Positions 44,069 to 53,335 are shown, numbered from the stretch's first letter. The stretch: DNA of 64,000 nucleotides from Streptococcus urinalis 2285-97 (GCF_000188055.2 NZ_AEUZ02000001.1:1874001-1938000), one strand, 5' to 3'. Made by a program: numbers and translations. The notes: a model not told the origin generated them from the sequence alone.

Positions 44069-44734
44069 TTATTCTTCTGTTCCTAGTAAGTTTTTACCAA
44101 CAAGTGCTGCAAGTATTCCTCCAATAATAGGAGCAAAAATAAATACCCAAAGTTGACTAAGTGCTTTTCCACCAACAAATAAAGCTGGTGCTAAACTACG
44201 TGCTGGATTAACAGAAAGTCCTGTAATATTTAACCCTACTAAAATCATTGCTGATAAAGTTAATCCAATAATAAGACCTGCAAGTTTGGCATTTCCTTTA
44301 GTTTCAGATGTGACTGTTACAATGACTAAAATAAAGATAAAACTAGCAATCAACTCAAAAAGAAATGCGCCTGCTGCATTAACTGTTGAAAAGGCATTCT
44401 CACCAAGACTACTTGTTGATAGACCAGCATTTTTGGCTAGGAAAAAGAGTGAAGCTGAAGCTAAGATAGCACCAACTACTTGAGCAATGATATAATTTAG
44501 CAATTCTTTAGCATCCATACGTTTGTTGACATACATAGCTACTGAAACTGCTGGATTTAAATGAGCACCTGAAATAGTCCCAATTGAGTAAGCTGCTGCA
44601 ACAATTGCCAAACCAAAAGCAAGTGCTATCCCTAGCTGACCAAGACCTTTTGTTCCGTTTCCAAAAACGACTGACCCCGTCCCAACAAAGACAAGGATAA
44701 AAGTACCGATCAATTCGGCTGTGAATTTTTTCAT
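44069..44734 (-). CDS. MIP-family channel (aquaporin / glycerol facilitator)
   Basis: A 221-residue six-helix channel with both NPA-type boxes, NPAVSVAMYV (first half) and NPARSLAP (second half). The short length and the residues around the second box (GLSVNPARS) favour a water-type aquaporin over a GlpF glycerol channel, but this is uncertain. GGAGG precedes the ATG. No glycerol genes are adjacent. Confidence 0.9.
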   Translation of the reverse strand: MKKFTAELIGTFILVFVGTGSVVFGNGTKGLGQLGIALAFGLAIVAAAYSIGTISGAHLNPAVSVAMYVNKRMDAKELLNYIIAQVVGAILASASLFFLAKNAGLSTSSLGENAFSTVNAAGAFLFELIASFIFILVIVTVTSETKGNAKLAGLIIGLTLSAMILVGLNITGLSVNPARSLAPALFVGGKALSQLWVFIFAPIIGGILAALVGKNLLGTEE

Positions 44735-44852
44735 GATTATTCCTCCATTGATTAACAGTCTAACCCCTTTTCAAGAAAATTTCAAAATTTGTGTTTGTCT
44801 TCTATCCATAGAAAAGTCATTTTTTTCTAAAATGATTTTCAAAAAATGAGAT

Positions 44853-44957
44853 TTTAAGTCTTTTTTAAGTCACTCTTTATATAGTATAAGCATCCTAAAA
44901 CTTTTCTTTTTCATAAATCTCCCAAAAAAGCCAAGATAATCCTATCTTGGCTTTTTT
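44853..44957 (+). ncRNA. CiaR-dependent small RNA (csRNA) unit 4
   Basis: A perfect CiaR box TTTAAG-TCTTT-TTTAAG (44853-44869), 10 bp, -10 TATAGT (44880-44885), predicted start near 44892 (ATCCTAAAAC), body with CTTTTCTTTTTC (44901-44912) and AAATCTCCC, and terminator AAAAAAGCCAAGAT / ATCTTGGCTTTTTT (44924-44957). This is the best match of the four units to the published csRNA promoter layout. Confidence 0.85.
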
Positions 44958-45369
44958 ATTTTTTCAAGCTTAACCTATACATGCTTGATACACCCAATGT
45001 CAGAATTGTCAAAACGGATATCAAAACGATATTCATAGCTATTGAGTGATTGGTTTGATTTTGACTTGAATAATATGATAATCGAAACCACAAATTTAGA
45101 ACTGAAATAAAAACTTGACTGATCAAAATATATTTGAGTTTTTTTTAATGCGGAGATTTTATAGAGAGAATAAGTGCTATTAGAGAACTAATGATTGGTA
45201 AGAGCAATCCTAGCAGGAAAAAAGGTAAACTAAAAACAATTAATCCCAAACTATTATCGCCTTGGTAATGATCTGAAAAGAAGGAAAGGCAATAGCCCCA
45301 CAATAATAAAACAAGTGTTAAACCTTGAATATTATTTGACCATTGATGTATGAATCTGACTATTTTCAA
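44956..45369 (-). pseudogene. Small membrane protein interrupted by an in-frame stop
   Basis: The open part (45145-45369) encodes 74 residues with two membrane helices, ending KSPH. After its TAA (45145-45147) the same frame runs on for 62 codons (KKLKYILISQVFISVLNLWF, then MNIVLISVLTILTLG), adding two more hydrophobic helices, to a second TAA at 44956-44958. A four-helix protein of about 137 residues split by one stop codon fits better than a stand-alone 74-residue gene. No family is recognised. The tail overlaps the csRNA unit 4 terminator by two bases. Confidence 0.5.
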
Positions 45370-45394
45370 TTTTTTCTCCTTTACTGTCTTTGTA

Positions 45395-46282
45395 TTATAA
45401 AGGCAGATGACTACTTTGATAGAGTTGACGCAATAAATTAATTAATACTTTAATACTTGGTGTGTGATTATCCTCATGTGTCACTAAAACATAGTTAAAC
45501 ACTTCTGGACAATCAAAAGGAATCCAAGCAAACTGCTCTGAATGGTCATTTAAATAGCCTGGAGATAAACAAATAGCTTTGCCACTTTCAACTTGAATTA
45601 AGGTAAAATCATGTGTCGGACTATTATAGTAATGAATGGGAACATTGGCTATAACCCTTTGTTGGACCTGTCGTAAGGTCTGTGATGAACCACCATTGAC
45701 TAATAAGGTTCTCTCTGCTAAATCCTGCATTTTTATTAGCTTTTTTTGAGCTAATTTATCTGTCTTCTGACACAATAAATAAATGTAACTCATATATAGA
45801 GGATGAATCCGTACACTAGACAATTTTTCAGCTTCCTCTTTTGGTAATAAGATCATATCTAATTCTTTTTTGAGAAAGGCATTGACGTAATCGTTTTGCG
45901 GTTGGATTTCTGGAACAATCTGAACAGTTGGTTGTTTTTCTTCAAATAAAGCTATTGCTTTTGGCAAATAAAATAAGGTTGATCTCGCCGGAAAGCCAAT
46001 TTTTATGGAATTGCTATATTGTTGTCCCATATTTTGAGCCTGTTCAATGGAGAACTGCAGTTCTTTTGAAATACGCTGTATAGAAACTATCAGTTCTTCT
46101 CCTGCTGGTGTGAGACGGATACTCTTACCTATACGCTCAAATATCAAAAAACCAATTTCTTCTTCAATCACCTTGATTTGGTATGAGAGTGAAGGTTGCG
46201 AAATATAAAGATTTTCAGCAGCTCGACTAAGATTTAAAGTTTTTGCTGTCTCAATCAAATAAGTCATTTGTTTAGTGTTCAT
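45395..46282 (-). CDS. LysR-family transcriptional regulator
   Basis: A 295-residue LysR regulator. The N-terminal HTH (MTYLIETAKTLNLSRAAENLYISQPSLSYQIK) is followed by a linker helix and a two-lobed effector domain. The ATG at 46280-46282 is used (AAGGAG five bases before it) rather than the adjacent GTG. It is divergent from the NTF2-like / NAD-binding / SDR genes and probably controlled them. Two of those three targets are now broken. Confidence 0.92.
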   Translation of the reverse strand: MNTKQMTYLIETAKTLNLSRAAENLYISQPSLSYQIKVIEEEIGFLIFERIGKSIRLTPAGEELIVSIQRISKELQFSIEQAQNMGQQYSNSIKIGFPARSTLFYLPKAIALFEEKQPTVQIVPEIQPQNDYVNAFLKKELDMILLPKEEAEKLSSVRIHPLYMSYIYLLCQKTDKLAQKKLIKMQDLAERTLLVNGGSSQTLRQVQQRVIANVPIHYYNSPTHDFTLIQVESGKAICLSPGYLNDHSEQFAWIPFDCPEVFNYVLVTHEDNHTPSIKVLINLLRQLYQSSHLPL

Positions 46283-46388
46283 CACGACTCCTTATAAAAT
46301 TATTTGATTAATAATAAAAAATAAATATTGGATATTTTTATTATAAAATTTTATACTATCTTTATCAATTAAAAAAGAGGTAATTTTG

Positions 46389-46763
46389 GTGACAGATAAA
46401 GAAGAATTAATAAAAATCTATCGACAAATTAACCAAGCTATGGTTGATCACGATACAAAGTTTCTTAGACAATTACTCAAACCAGAAACATTTCTGATAC
46501 ATATGACAGGTTACCAACAAGATGTCACAGAATGGTTATCACAGATTGAATCTCAAGAGATGAACTATTATTCATGGTAAGAAAAAACAATCAAATCTAT
46601 TTATGTTCATGGAAATCAAGCATCTCTTATTGGCCAAAGTTTTGTTACTGCAAGTATTTGGGGAAGTCCTATTAGCGTTTGGCCATTACAGATTCAGATG
46701 TTTTTTGAGAAAAATGATAATCATAGTTGGCAAATTGTCAAACAAGTTGCAAGTACGTTTTAA
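46389..46763 (+). pseudogene. NTF2-like (DUF4440-type) protein split by an in-frame stop
   Basis: From GTG 46389, 63 codons run to TAA 46578-46580 (MNYYSW-stop). The same frame then continues for 60 codons without a gap (EKTIKSIYVHGNQASLIGQS ... WQIVKQVAST) to TAA 46761-46763. The joined 125-codon sequence has the size and pattern of a single SnoaL/NTF2-like domain: the first half has MVDHDTKFLRQLLKP, the second the strand-rich part. One nonsense mutation (for example from a Lys, Gln or Glu codon) is the simplest explanation. Confidence 0.75.
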
Positions 46764-46795
46764 AGATCGTGCAAATATTATCAAGGAGAAAAAAG

Positions 46796-47380
46796 ATGAC
46801 AAAAATAAAAATTATCGGTGCAACGGGTTCTCTAGGAAAAGCTAGCACAAAAGCTTTACTTGAACAGACAGATGCAGACCTAGTTCTTTTTTCAAGAACT
46901 GCCAATCAGTTAACTGAAAACAAGAGAACCACTAGAATTGCTGCAAGTGTATTGAATCAAGAAGCACTCGAAACTGCTCTTGATGGTGCGGATATGGCTT
47001 TTGTTGCACTATCTGGAGACTTACCCACTTATATTACTGCAGTTATTAAAGCTATGATATTTGTAGGGACAAAACGGATTATTTTCATTTCATCTTATGG
47101 AATTTATGGTGAATTACCAGGTCAAAACGGTCGTGTCTCAAGTCTATTAAGACCCTACCGTCAAGCTGTTGACATATTGGAAGAATCTGATTTAGATTAC
47201 ACCATTTTAAGACCAGGATGGTTTGATAATAGCGATGATCTTTCTTATCATTTAATCCCAAAGGGTGAAGTCATAGAAGGAAACCAGATTTCTCGACAAG
47301 CAATTGCAGCATTAGTGACTGAAATCGCTAAAAATAGCCAATTATATTGCAATCAAAATCTAGGAATTGTTAGATATTAG
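46796..47380 (+). CDS. NAD(P)-binding (NmrA/SDR-a5-like) protein
   Basis: A 194-residue atypical SDR with the cofactor motif GATGSLG near the N-terminus (MTKIKIIGATGSLG), then FSRTANQL and the YTILRPGWF motif of NAD(P)H-binding Rossmann proteins. The ATG at 46796 follows AAGGAG. The longer open frame begins inside the broken NTF2-like gene. It lies 12 bp before a second SDR gene and is the only intact member of the three-gene cluster. The substrate is unknown. Confidence 0.85.
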   Translation: MTKIKIIGATGSLGKASTKALLEQTDADLVLFSRTANQLTENKRTTRIAASVLNQEALETALDGADMAFVALSGDLPTYITAVIKAMIFVGTKRIIFISSYGIYGELPGQNGRVSSLLRPYRQAVDILEESDLDYTILRPGWFDNSDDLSYHLIPKGEVIEGNQISRQAIAALVTEIAKNSQLYCNQNLGIVRY

Positions 47381-47392
47381 GAGGAAATAATC

Positions 47393-48207
47393 ATGACAAA
47401 AGATGTTTTATTAGTTACTGGAGCAGGTCAAATCTCATTAGCAATCACTAGACGGATTGGCTATGGTAAAAAAATTCTACTAGGGGATAAATCTCTTGAA
47501 AATGCACAAAAACTAGCAAAGGTATTAACTGAAGCAGGATTTGACGTTGAAACTATTGAAATGGATTTATCATCACGTGACTCTATCAAAGGCATGATAG
47601 CAAGAGCACAAAGTTTTGGGCCAATAAAATATTTGATTAATGGGGCGGGTGTTTCGTCCTCACAAGCATCCATTGAAACAATATTACAAGTTGATCTCTA
47701 TGGAACAGCAGTCTTACTAGAAGAAGTCGGAAAAGTAATTGAAAAAGGTGGTGCCGGTGTTACTATTTCTAGTCAATCAGGATTTCGTATGCCAGCCCTA
47801 ACAGCAGTACAAGATGAACAATTGGCACTCACACCAACAGAAGACCTCTTAAAACTTGATTTTTTACAAGTTCAAAACATATCCGACAGTCTTCATGCCT
47901 ATCAGCTCGCCAAAAGAGCTAATGAAAAACGGACAATGGCTCAAGCTGTAAGTTTGGGCAAACGAGGTGCTCGTATCAATGACATCGCGCCAGGAATCAT
48001 TGTCACACCATTAGCATTAGACGAATTTAATGGACCACGGGGTGATTTCTACAAAGATATGTTTGCCAAATCTCCCGCTGGTCGTCCTGGTACTGCAGAT
48101 GAAGTCGCAGATTTGACTGAATGAATGATCGTGCTCAGTTTATTACTGGGTCAACGTTCCTTATCGATGGAGGTGCAACCGCTACTTATTTTTATGGAGA
48201 TAAATAA
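47393..48207 (+). pseudogene. Short-chain dehydrogenase frameshifted near its C-terminus
   Basis: The main frame gives 243 residues of a classical SDR (VTGAGQISLAI, INGAGVS, catalytic SSQSG and YQLAK, IAPGIIVTP) and ends at TGA 48122-48124 after DLTE. The expected continuation NDRAQFITGSTFLIDGG plus a short tail is present in the next frame up to TAA 48205-48207. Restoring one base after 48121 (for example TGA to TGGA) rejoins them. The lost piece contains the conserved FITG-x-DGG edge strand, so the truncated product is probably unstable. Confidence 0.8.
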
Positions 48208-48218
48208 ACAATAAAAAT

Positions 48219-48245
48219 AAAAAAGTCCTTAATCAGGACTTTTTT
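48219..48245. terminator. Bidirectional terminator between SDR remnant and alcohol dehydrogenase
   Basis: AAAAAGTCCT / AGGACTTTTTT hairpin in a 39-bp gap between convergent genes. Confidence 0.8.
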
Positions 48246-48246
48246 G

Positions 48247-49293
48247 TTATTCAGCTACCAGTAGCATTGACTTGATTGTCTTGCGATCACGCATATCTTC
48301 GTAAGCTTTATTAACCTCATCTAGGCTGTAAGTATCTGTAAAGATTCTACCTGGGTTAATGTCACCATCGAGAACTGCTTTTAATAAAAATGATTTGTCA
48401 TAAGTTGTCACAGAAGCTGATCCACCACCAACAATAATGTTTTGTGCAAAAGTTGAACCCAAAGCACGATCTTGATAATGAGGAACACCAACGAATCCAA
48501 TACGGCCACCATTATGAAGCACACCCAAAGCTTGCTCAATAGCAGCTTCAGTACCAACACATTCTAATGCCGCATCAGCTCCACCACCAAGAATTTCCCT
48601 TACCTTGGCAATTCCTTCTTCACCACGTTCGGCAACTACTGCTGTTGCACCAGATTCAAGAGCCATTTCTTGTCTATCTTTATGACGACTCATCAATACA
48701 ATTTGTGAAGCACCTCTCATTTTAGCAGCAATAACTGCACATTGTCCAACGGCACCATCACCAATAACAACGACCTTATCTCCTGGTTTTACATCAGCCA
48801 CACGTGCTGCATGATAACCAGTTGGCATGACGTCTGCAAGTGATAGCAATGATTTAATCATTCCTTCTGTATAATCTGAAGGTTGTCCTGGAATTTTAAT
48901 CAGAGCCCAATTTCCATAGTGAAAACGGATATATTCAGATTGAAAGCCCATTGACCAATTTGAATAACCTGGATGATTATCACAAGTTCCATCAAACCCA
49001 GCTCGACAAGCATCACAATAACCACAACCATGTGTGAAAGGTACAATGACAAAGTCTCCAGGTTTTACCGTTGTAATAGAATCCCCAATTGCTTCAACAA
49101 TGCCTAACGCTTCATGGCCACTATTTTCAGAGTGACTTTCTTTATCATCCCCATGAGAATAAGACCAGAGATCTGAACCACATACACAGGCTCTGACAAC
49201 CTTAATAATAACATCATCGCTAGCTTGAATGCTAGGTTTTTCGACTTCTTCTACCAACATAGAGCCAGCTTTTTCAAAAACAGCAGTTTTCAT
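48247..49293 (-). CDS. Zinc-dependent alcohol dehydrogenase family protein
   Basis: A 348-residue medium-chain dehydrogenase. Catalytic zinc ligands are Cys in RACVCGSD and His/Glu in GHEALG. The structural zinc site is CGYCDACRAGFDGTC. NAD(P) binds at VIGDGAVGQ. The set is complete. The substrate is unknown, probably an alcohol, sugar alcohol or aldehyde. It is monocistronic and convergent with the SDR remnant. Confidence 0.92.
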   Translation of the reverse strand: MKTAVFEKAGSMLVEEVEKPSIQASDDVIIKVVRACVCGSDLWSYSHGDDKESHSENSGHEALGIVEAIGDSITTVKPGDFVIVPFTHGCGYCDACRAGFDGTCDNHPGYSNWSMGFQSEYIRFHYGNWALIKIPGQPSDYTEGMIKSLLSLADVMPTGYHAARVADVKPGDKVVVIGDGAVGQCAVIAAKMRGASQIVLMSRHKDRQEMALESGATAVVAERGEEGIAKVREILGGGADAALECVGTEAAIEQALGVLHNGGRIGFVGVPHYQDRALGSTFAQNIIVGGGSASVTTYDKSFLLKAVLDGDINPGRIFTDTYSLDEVNKAYEDMRDRKTIKSMLLVAE

Positions 49294-49421
49294 AGTAATC
49301 CCTCACTTTCTTTTTCTATTTCAGCCTTTTATATTCTAATTTTCAATCTTTTATAATCTTTTATAGAAAGCTATGGATAAGCCAATATGCTATAATGAAA
49401 GTCACCAGATAGGAGGAATTC

Positions 49422-49946
49422 ATGAAAATTGCGATTATTGGTTATAGTGGTTCTGGTAAGTCTACTTTAGCTAGACATTTAGGACAATACTATGATTGCC
49501 AGCCTATCCACCTTGATAAACTTCATTTTTCATCAGGTTGGCATGAGCGAAACAACCAAGAAATGTCAAATGACTTAAGTCCCATCCTTCAAAAAGAACA
49601 GTGGAACATTGAAGGGAACTATAATCAATGCCTTTATGAAGAACGAATGATGCTAGCAGATCGTATTATCTTTCTAAATGGACAGCGATTTTATTGTTTG
49701 TGGAGAGTTTTTAAGCGATATCTCGCCTTTCATAACAAAACACGACCTGATATGGCAGACAATTGTCCTGAACGATTTGATTTGAATTTTATCAAATGGA
49801 TACTTTGGGATGGAAGGACAATGAAAAGGAAAAAGAACTATCTCAGTGTTAAACATCAGTACCCACAAAAATTGATAACTCTAAAGAATCAAAAAGAAAT
49901 TGATTTATTTCTCAAAACGATAACACAAAAAGACAATCATTACTGA
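49422..49946 (+). CDS. P-loop kinase-like protein (FlaR / topology modulation type)
   Basis: A 174-residue single-domain P-loop NTPase with GYSGSGKSTLARHLG (residues 6-20), HLDKLHF and the later RTMKRKKNYL. This pattern is annotated as adenylate-kinase-like or DNA topology modulation protein FlaR, but the real substrate is not established. AGGAGG precedes the ATG. Its last seven bases overlap the convergent azoreductase gene. Confidence 0.8.
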   Translation: MKIAIIGYSGSGKSTLARHLGQYYDCQPIHLDKLHFSSGWHERNNQEMSNDLSPILQKEQWNIEGNYNQCLYEERMMLADRIIFLNGQRFYCLWRVFKRYLAFHNKTRPDMADNCPERFDLNFIKWILWDGRTMKRKKNYLSVKHQYPQKLITLKNQKEIDLFLKTITQKDNHY

Positions 49947-49956
49947 TTGTCTTTTT
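49926..49956. terminator. Shared terminator inside two convergent gene ends
   Basis: AAAAAGACAATCA / TGATTGTCTTTTT forms a hairpin that overlaps both the FlaR-like stop (49946) and the azoreductase stop (49940). Confidence 0.8.
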
Positions 49957-50602
49957 GGTTTTCTTCTAAAAATTGTGGTAATAATCTAGCAATTTCTTCT
50001 TTAGTTTTATCAAAGTGAGCTTCATTATCTAAACCTAGATCAGTTCCTTCAAATCTAGCAATATAATAATTATCAAATCCCATGATTGTTTCAAACATCT
50101 CTTTTAAATAAAAATGTGAAAACTCAAGAGGTGCATAACGAACATCACTAGAATAAACCGAACCACTAGACTGCAGATAAAGAATTTTATAATCATCGGT
50201 CATAAGACCTTCTGAACCAGTTTCAGTATAACGGTATACCTCACGGGCTACCATAACATTATCAAGATAATCTTTAAGACGACCTGTAACATTAAAATTA
50301 TGCAATGGAGAAGAAATAATGATTCTATGGTGCTCTTTAAACTGTTCTAATAAGACTTTTGACCGTTTACTTCTGGCACGTTCATCTGGATTTAGTTCTA
50401 TTCCAGAAGCCAATTTACGATAAATGGTAAAAGTTGTTTCATCAATCTCTGGTATATCTTCTTGATACAGATTCAAAGTAGTTATTTCTACTTGAGGGTA
50501 ATCCTTTTCAAGCATTTCTCTTGTAAAATCTTCCATCCGTGTTGAATAATGTCCGCGATTGTCAACATCTGGATGAGCGTTAATAATCAAAATCTTGTGC
50601 AT
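49940..50602 (-). CDS. FMN-dependent NADH-azoreductase / NAD(P)H quinone oxidoreductase
   Basis: A 220-residue flavodoxin-like fold of the AcpD/azoreductase and NQO family: ILIINAHPDVDNRGHYST near the N-terminus, SSPLHNFNVTGRLKDYLDNVM for the FMN/active-site loop. Such enzymes reduce quinones or azo dyes with NAD(P)H and detoxify electrophiles. It is transcribed alone. Confidence 0.88.
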   Translation of the reverse strand: MHKILIINAHPDVDNRGHYSTRMEDFTREMLEKDYPQVEITTLNLYQEDIPEIDETTFTIYRKLASGIELNPDERARSKRSKVLLEQFKEHHRIIISSPLHNFNVTGRLKDYLDNVMVAREVYRYTETGSEGLMTDDYKILYLQSSGSVYSSDVRYAPLEFSHFYLKEMFETIMGFDNYYIARFEGTDLGLDNEAHFDKTKEEIARLLPQFLEENQKDNQ

Positions 50603-50749
50603 AACTCTCTCCTATATTTGTTCTTTTAAAAATATAACATAAAGGCTTTTATATAGGGTCCAATTTGCTTGAAATAAGTAGTGAAATAGCAATTTCTTAT
50701 TATTTTAAAACCAGAAATTCTTTAACATCTTATCATTTCAGAAAAACTA

Positions 50750-50773
50750 AAAAGACCTATTTCTAGGTCTTTT
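50750..50773 (-). terminator. Terminator of the Rib-repeat surface protein gene
   Basis: AAAAGACCTA-TTTC-TAGGTCTTTT hairpin 17 bp after the stop. Confidence 0.8.
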
Positions 50774-50789
50774 AGCTAATAGATAATCA

Positions 50790-52565
50790 TTATTCATTAT
50801 CTTTTTTCTTTTTTGGTAACGCAATACCTACAGCTGACATTATGGCAATTGCAGCTAGACTGAAGAAAGGTAGCGTTTCAGCTTCACCTGTAGAAGGTAA
50901 AGTCTTATCTTGAACTGCTGTTTTATCAGTCGTTGTTTCAGATTTATGATTGGCATTAATAGCTAGTTGTGCAACTGTAATATCACTTTCCGTACTTGCA
51001 ACAGGCTTATGTGTATCCGCTTGTGTTGGGTTAGCTGTTACAGTTACCTTAACTGGAACTTCATCTGTAGAACCGTCTGGGTAAGTAATAGTTACAGGAA
51101 TAGTATAATCTCCAGTCGGTGCATCTGGATTAGGTTGCACAGTTACTGTACCGTCTGGATTTACAGTGACTGTACCCGGGAAAGTTCCTGTTGAGCCATC
51201 TGGAAGAGTTACGTCTCCACCAGGAGTATAAGTGACATCATCAGGTAGTGATGAACCATCTTTGTCAGTTGGTGCATCTACTGTTACAGTATCACCCTGC
51301 TTAACAGTTGTATCTGCTGGATATGATGGTACAAAATCTACTTTACGAAGTATAAAGCCAACACCAATTGGTCCAGTTGTTACATTGATTGTTTTAACTA
51401 CAGTTGAAGGTGTATACTGCTTATCTGCTAAGAAGGCACTCGCATCTGCATTAGCCTTTGTTTGAGCATCATCATAAACCACTCTATATTGACCCTGTGG
51501 CAAGTCTAACAAAGCTACTCCATCTGTTCCTAAGTTAAATGTATAAGTTTTTGTAGGATCTTCAACACTCGTAGCAACTGCGACAGCACCTGGAACACGA
51601 ACCCATTTCCCATTTTCTGGTCCATAGTTTACAGTTACAGTTACTTTTTGAGTAATAGCTGGTGAATCAGCAATTACTTTGACTGTTACTGGGACTTCCT
51701 CACTTGAGCCATCTGGGTATTTCACGACCACTGTAGCAGCTTTATCTCCTCCTGTTGATGTATCTACTGGTGACTCGTATTCAAATGTGGTACCAGTTGG
51801 AAGATCTGATACATTACCAATAGAATCTTCAGCTTTTGGTGTATCTCCTACATTAACAGTTTGATCCTTGCCTACTGGGCTATTCGTGTCAGCCTGAGTT
51901 GGGTCAGCTGTTACTGTAACCGTTACTGGGACTTCCTCACTTGAGCCATCTGGGTATTTTACAACAACTATAGACGCTTTATCTCCTGCTGTTGATGTAT
52001 CTACTGGTGTTTTATAGGTGAATGTGGTTCCATCAGGTAGATCTGATACATTACCAATTGACTTCGCTGCATCAGGTGTATCACCAACTTTAACAGTTTG
52101 GTTTGTTGCTGTTGGATCAAATGTGTCTGCTGCAGACTTAACAGTGACTGTCACATTAATTGTATCTGTGGAACCATCTGGATAAGTTACTGTGACTGGG
52201 ACCTCAAAGGTTCCAGAAGTTTTTCCATCTGGCAATTTGCTTGTATCTGTAACAGTTATTACTGGCTGATCTCCAGTTGTTGGGAAATTTGGTACAGAAA
52301 CTTTACTGATGACTTCATCTGCCGTTGTTGCAGTTATTGTTGACTCACTTGTCGGAACATTAGTTGTCGAACCTGAATCTGTTGTTGAAACAATTCCAAG
52401 ATCATTAGTATTATTTACTGTTGTTGTATCTGCTAATACAGAATGTGTACTGAACCCTAAAAATGTCAATCCAACTAAGACTGACGCAGCTCCAAATTTA
52501 AATTTTTTGATGGAGAAACGTTGCTTAGAAGATGACAAATCATTCTTTGAATTTTGATAAAACAT
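50790..52565 (-). CDS. Rib/alpha-like LPXTG surface protein with YSIRK-type signal
   Basis: A 591-residue wall-anchored protein. The signal is of YSIRK type (QRFSIKKFKFGAASVLVG) and is followed by a Thr/Ser-rich segment. Three Rib-type repeats with the YPDGS(T/S)-EVPVTVTV signature lie in the first half, two of them nearly identical. A unique beta-rich domain (VTVTVNYGPENGKW ... VGFILRK) and another Rib pair follow (TYPDGSTDEVPVKVTV). LPSTGE, a membrane segment and KKKKDNE complete the anchor. Rib domains act as rigid stalks. The ATG at 52563-52565 follows GTGGGA. It is the only one of four LPXTG genes here without a lesion. Confidence 0.9.
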   Translation of the reverse strand: MFYQNSKNDLSSSKQRFSIKKFKFGAASVLVGLTFLGFSTHSVLADTTTVNNTNDLGIVSTTDSGSTTNVPTSESTITATTADEVISKVSVPNFPTTGDQPVITVTDTSKLPDGKTSGTFEVPVTVTYPDGSTDTINVTVTVKSAADTFDPTATNQTVKVGDTPDAAKSIGNVSDLPDGTTFTYKTPVDTSTAGDKASIVVVKYPDGSSEEVPVTVTVTADPTQADTNSPVGKDQTVNVGDTPKAEDSIGNVSDLPTGTTFEYESPVDTSTGGDKAATVVVKYPDGSSEEVPVTVKVIADSPAITQKVTVTVNYGPENGKWVRVPGAVAVATSVEDPTKTYTFNLGTDGVALLDLPQGQYRVVYDDAQTKANADASAFLADKQYTPSTVVKTINVTTGPIGVGFILRKVDFVPSYPADTTVKQGDTVTVDAPTDKDGSSLPDDVTYTPGGDVTLPDGSTGTFPGTVTVNPDGTVTVQPNPDAPTGDYTIPVTITYPDGSTDEVPVKVTVTANPTQADTHKPVASTESDITVAQLAINANHKSETTTDKTAVQDKTLPSTGEAETLPFFSLAAIAIMSAVGIALPKKKKDNE

Positions 52566-52711
52566 CCAAAAAATTCCCACTTTCATTAAATTGTATATAT
52601 TTTAACATATCATACTAGATTAAAAATGAACATAATCCTAATTTTTGACCTTTTTCAGAATTTTTTTATGCTATAATTGTGAAAATTTTGTATGATTAGA
52701 ATGGAAATAAT

Positions 52712-53239
52712 ATGAATCACTCTAAAACCGAAGAAAAGATTATTCTAGCATTTTGTAATCTTTTACTCATCAAAAAGTTTAAAGATATTAGTATAAAGGA
52801 CATCATCACAGAAGCTGGGATAGCAAGAACAACCTTTTATAATTACTATGACTCAAAAAAAGAATTCACGGAAGAAGCCGTTAATTTTATTTTTGATGAA
52901 ATCACATACATCTTAAATGCTGACCTAACCTTTCAATCCGAAGTGTTATTAGAAATGCTTACTTATTTACATCATAATAAAGAAATTACCTTAGTCTTCA
53001 TCAATAAGATTCCAAATATTAAAGAGATCGTTCGTGAATATATCAAAACTCAAATATTAAATTCCAATATTCCAAACCTTGACACTCAATTAACTGATGC
53101 TTATGGTTTACCATTCAACTATTCCTTAAATATTTACATCGAAACAATTGAGAGTATAATTTTTAGCTGGATCAATAATAATTTTAAAGAAACTCCTGAA
53201 CAGATTGTCAAATTCATCAACCATTCCGTAAGAATTTAA
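52712..53239 (+). CDS. TetR-family transcriptional regulator
   Basis: A 175-residue TetR protein. The HTH (KDISIKDIITEAGIARTTFYNYYDSKKEFTEEA) is at residues 22-56, and the C-terminal ligand domain resembles the TetR_C group of streptococcal AcrR/DhaS-like regulators. It lies between two surface-protein genes, divergent from one and in tandem with the other, and may control either (inference). Confidence 0.9.
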   Translation: MNHSKTEEKIILAFCNLLLIKKFKDISIKDIITEAGIARTTFYNYYDSKKEFTEEAVNFIFDEITYILNADLTFQSEVLLEMLTYLHHNKEITLVFINKIPNIKEIVREYIKTQILNSNIPNLDTQLTDAYGLPFNYSLNIYIETIESIIFSWINNNFKETPEQIVKFINHSVRI

Positions 53240-53270
53240 AAACCTATTAATCTAAAGATAGGTTTTTTTA
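53238..53270 (+). terminator. Terminator of the TetR gene
   Basis: AAAACCTAT / ATAGGTTTTTTT hairpin right after the stop. Confidence 0.8.
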
Positions 53271-53335
53271 TATTTTAAATCAAATTTATTTCCATCAAAA
53301 ATATTAAAATGTACAAAATATTAGTCTGAAACCTA

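Noticed and set aside
50967-52557. Long antisense open frames across the Rib-repeat protein
   Set aside because: Repetitive codon use of the real gene generates open antisense frames. They have no ribosome binding sites and give low-complexity Cys/Trp- or Val-rich products.
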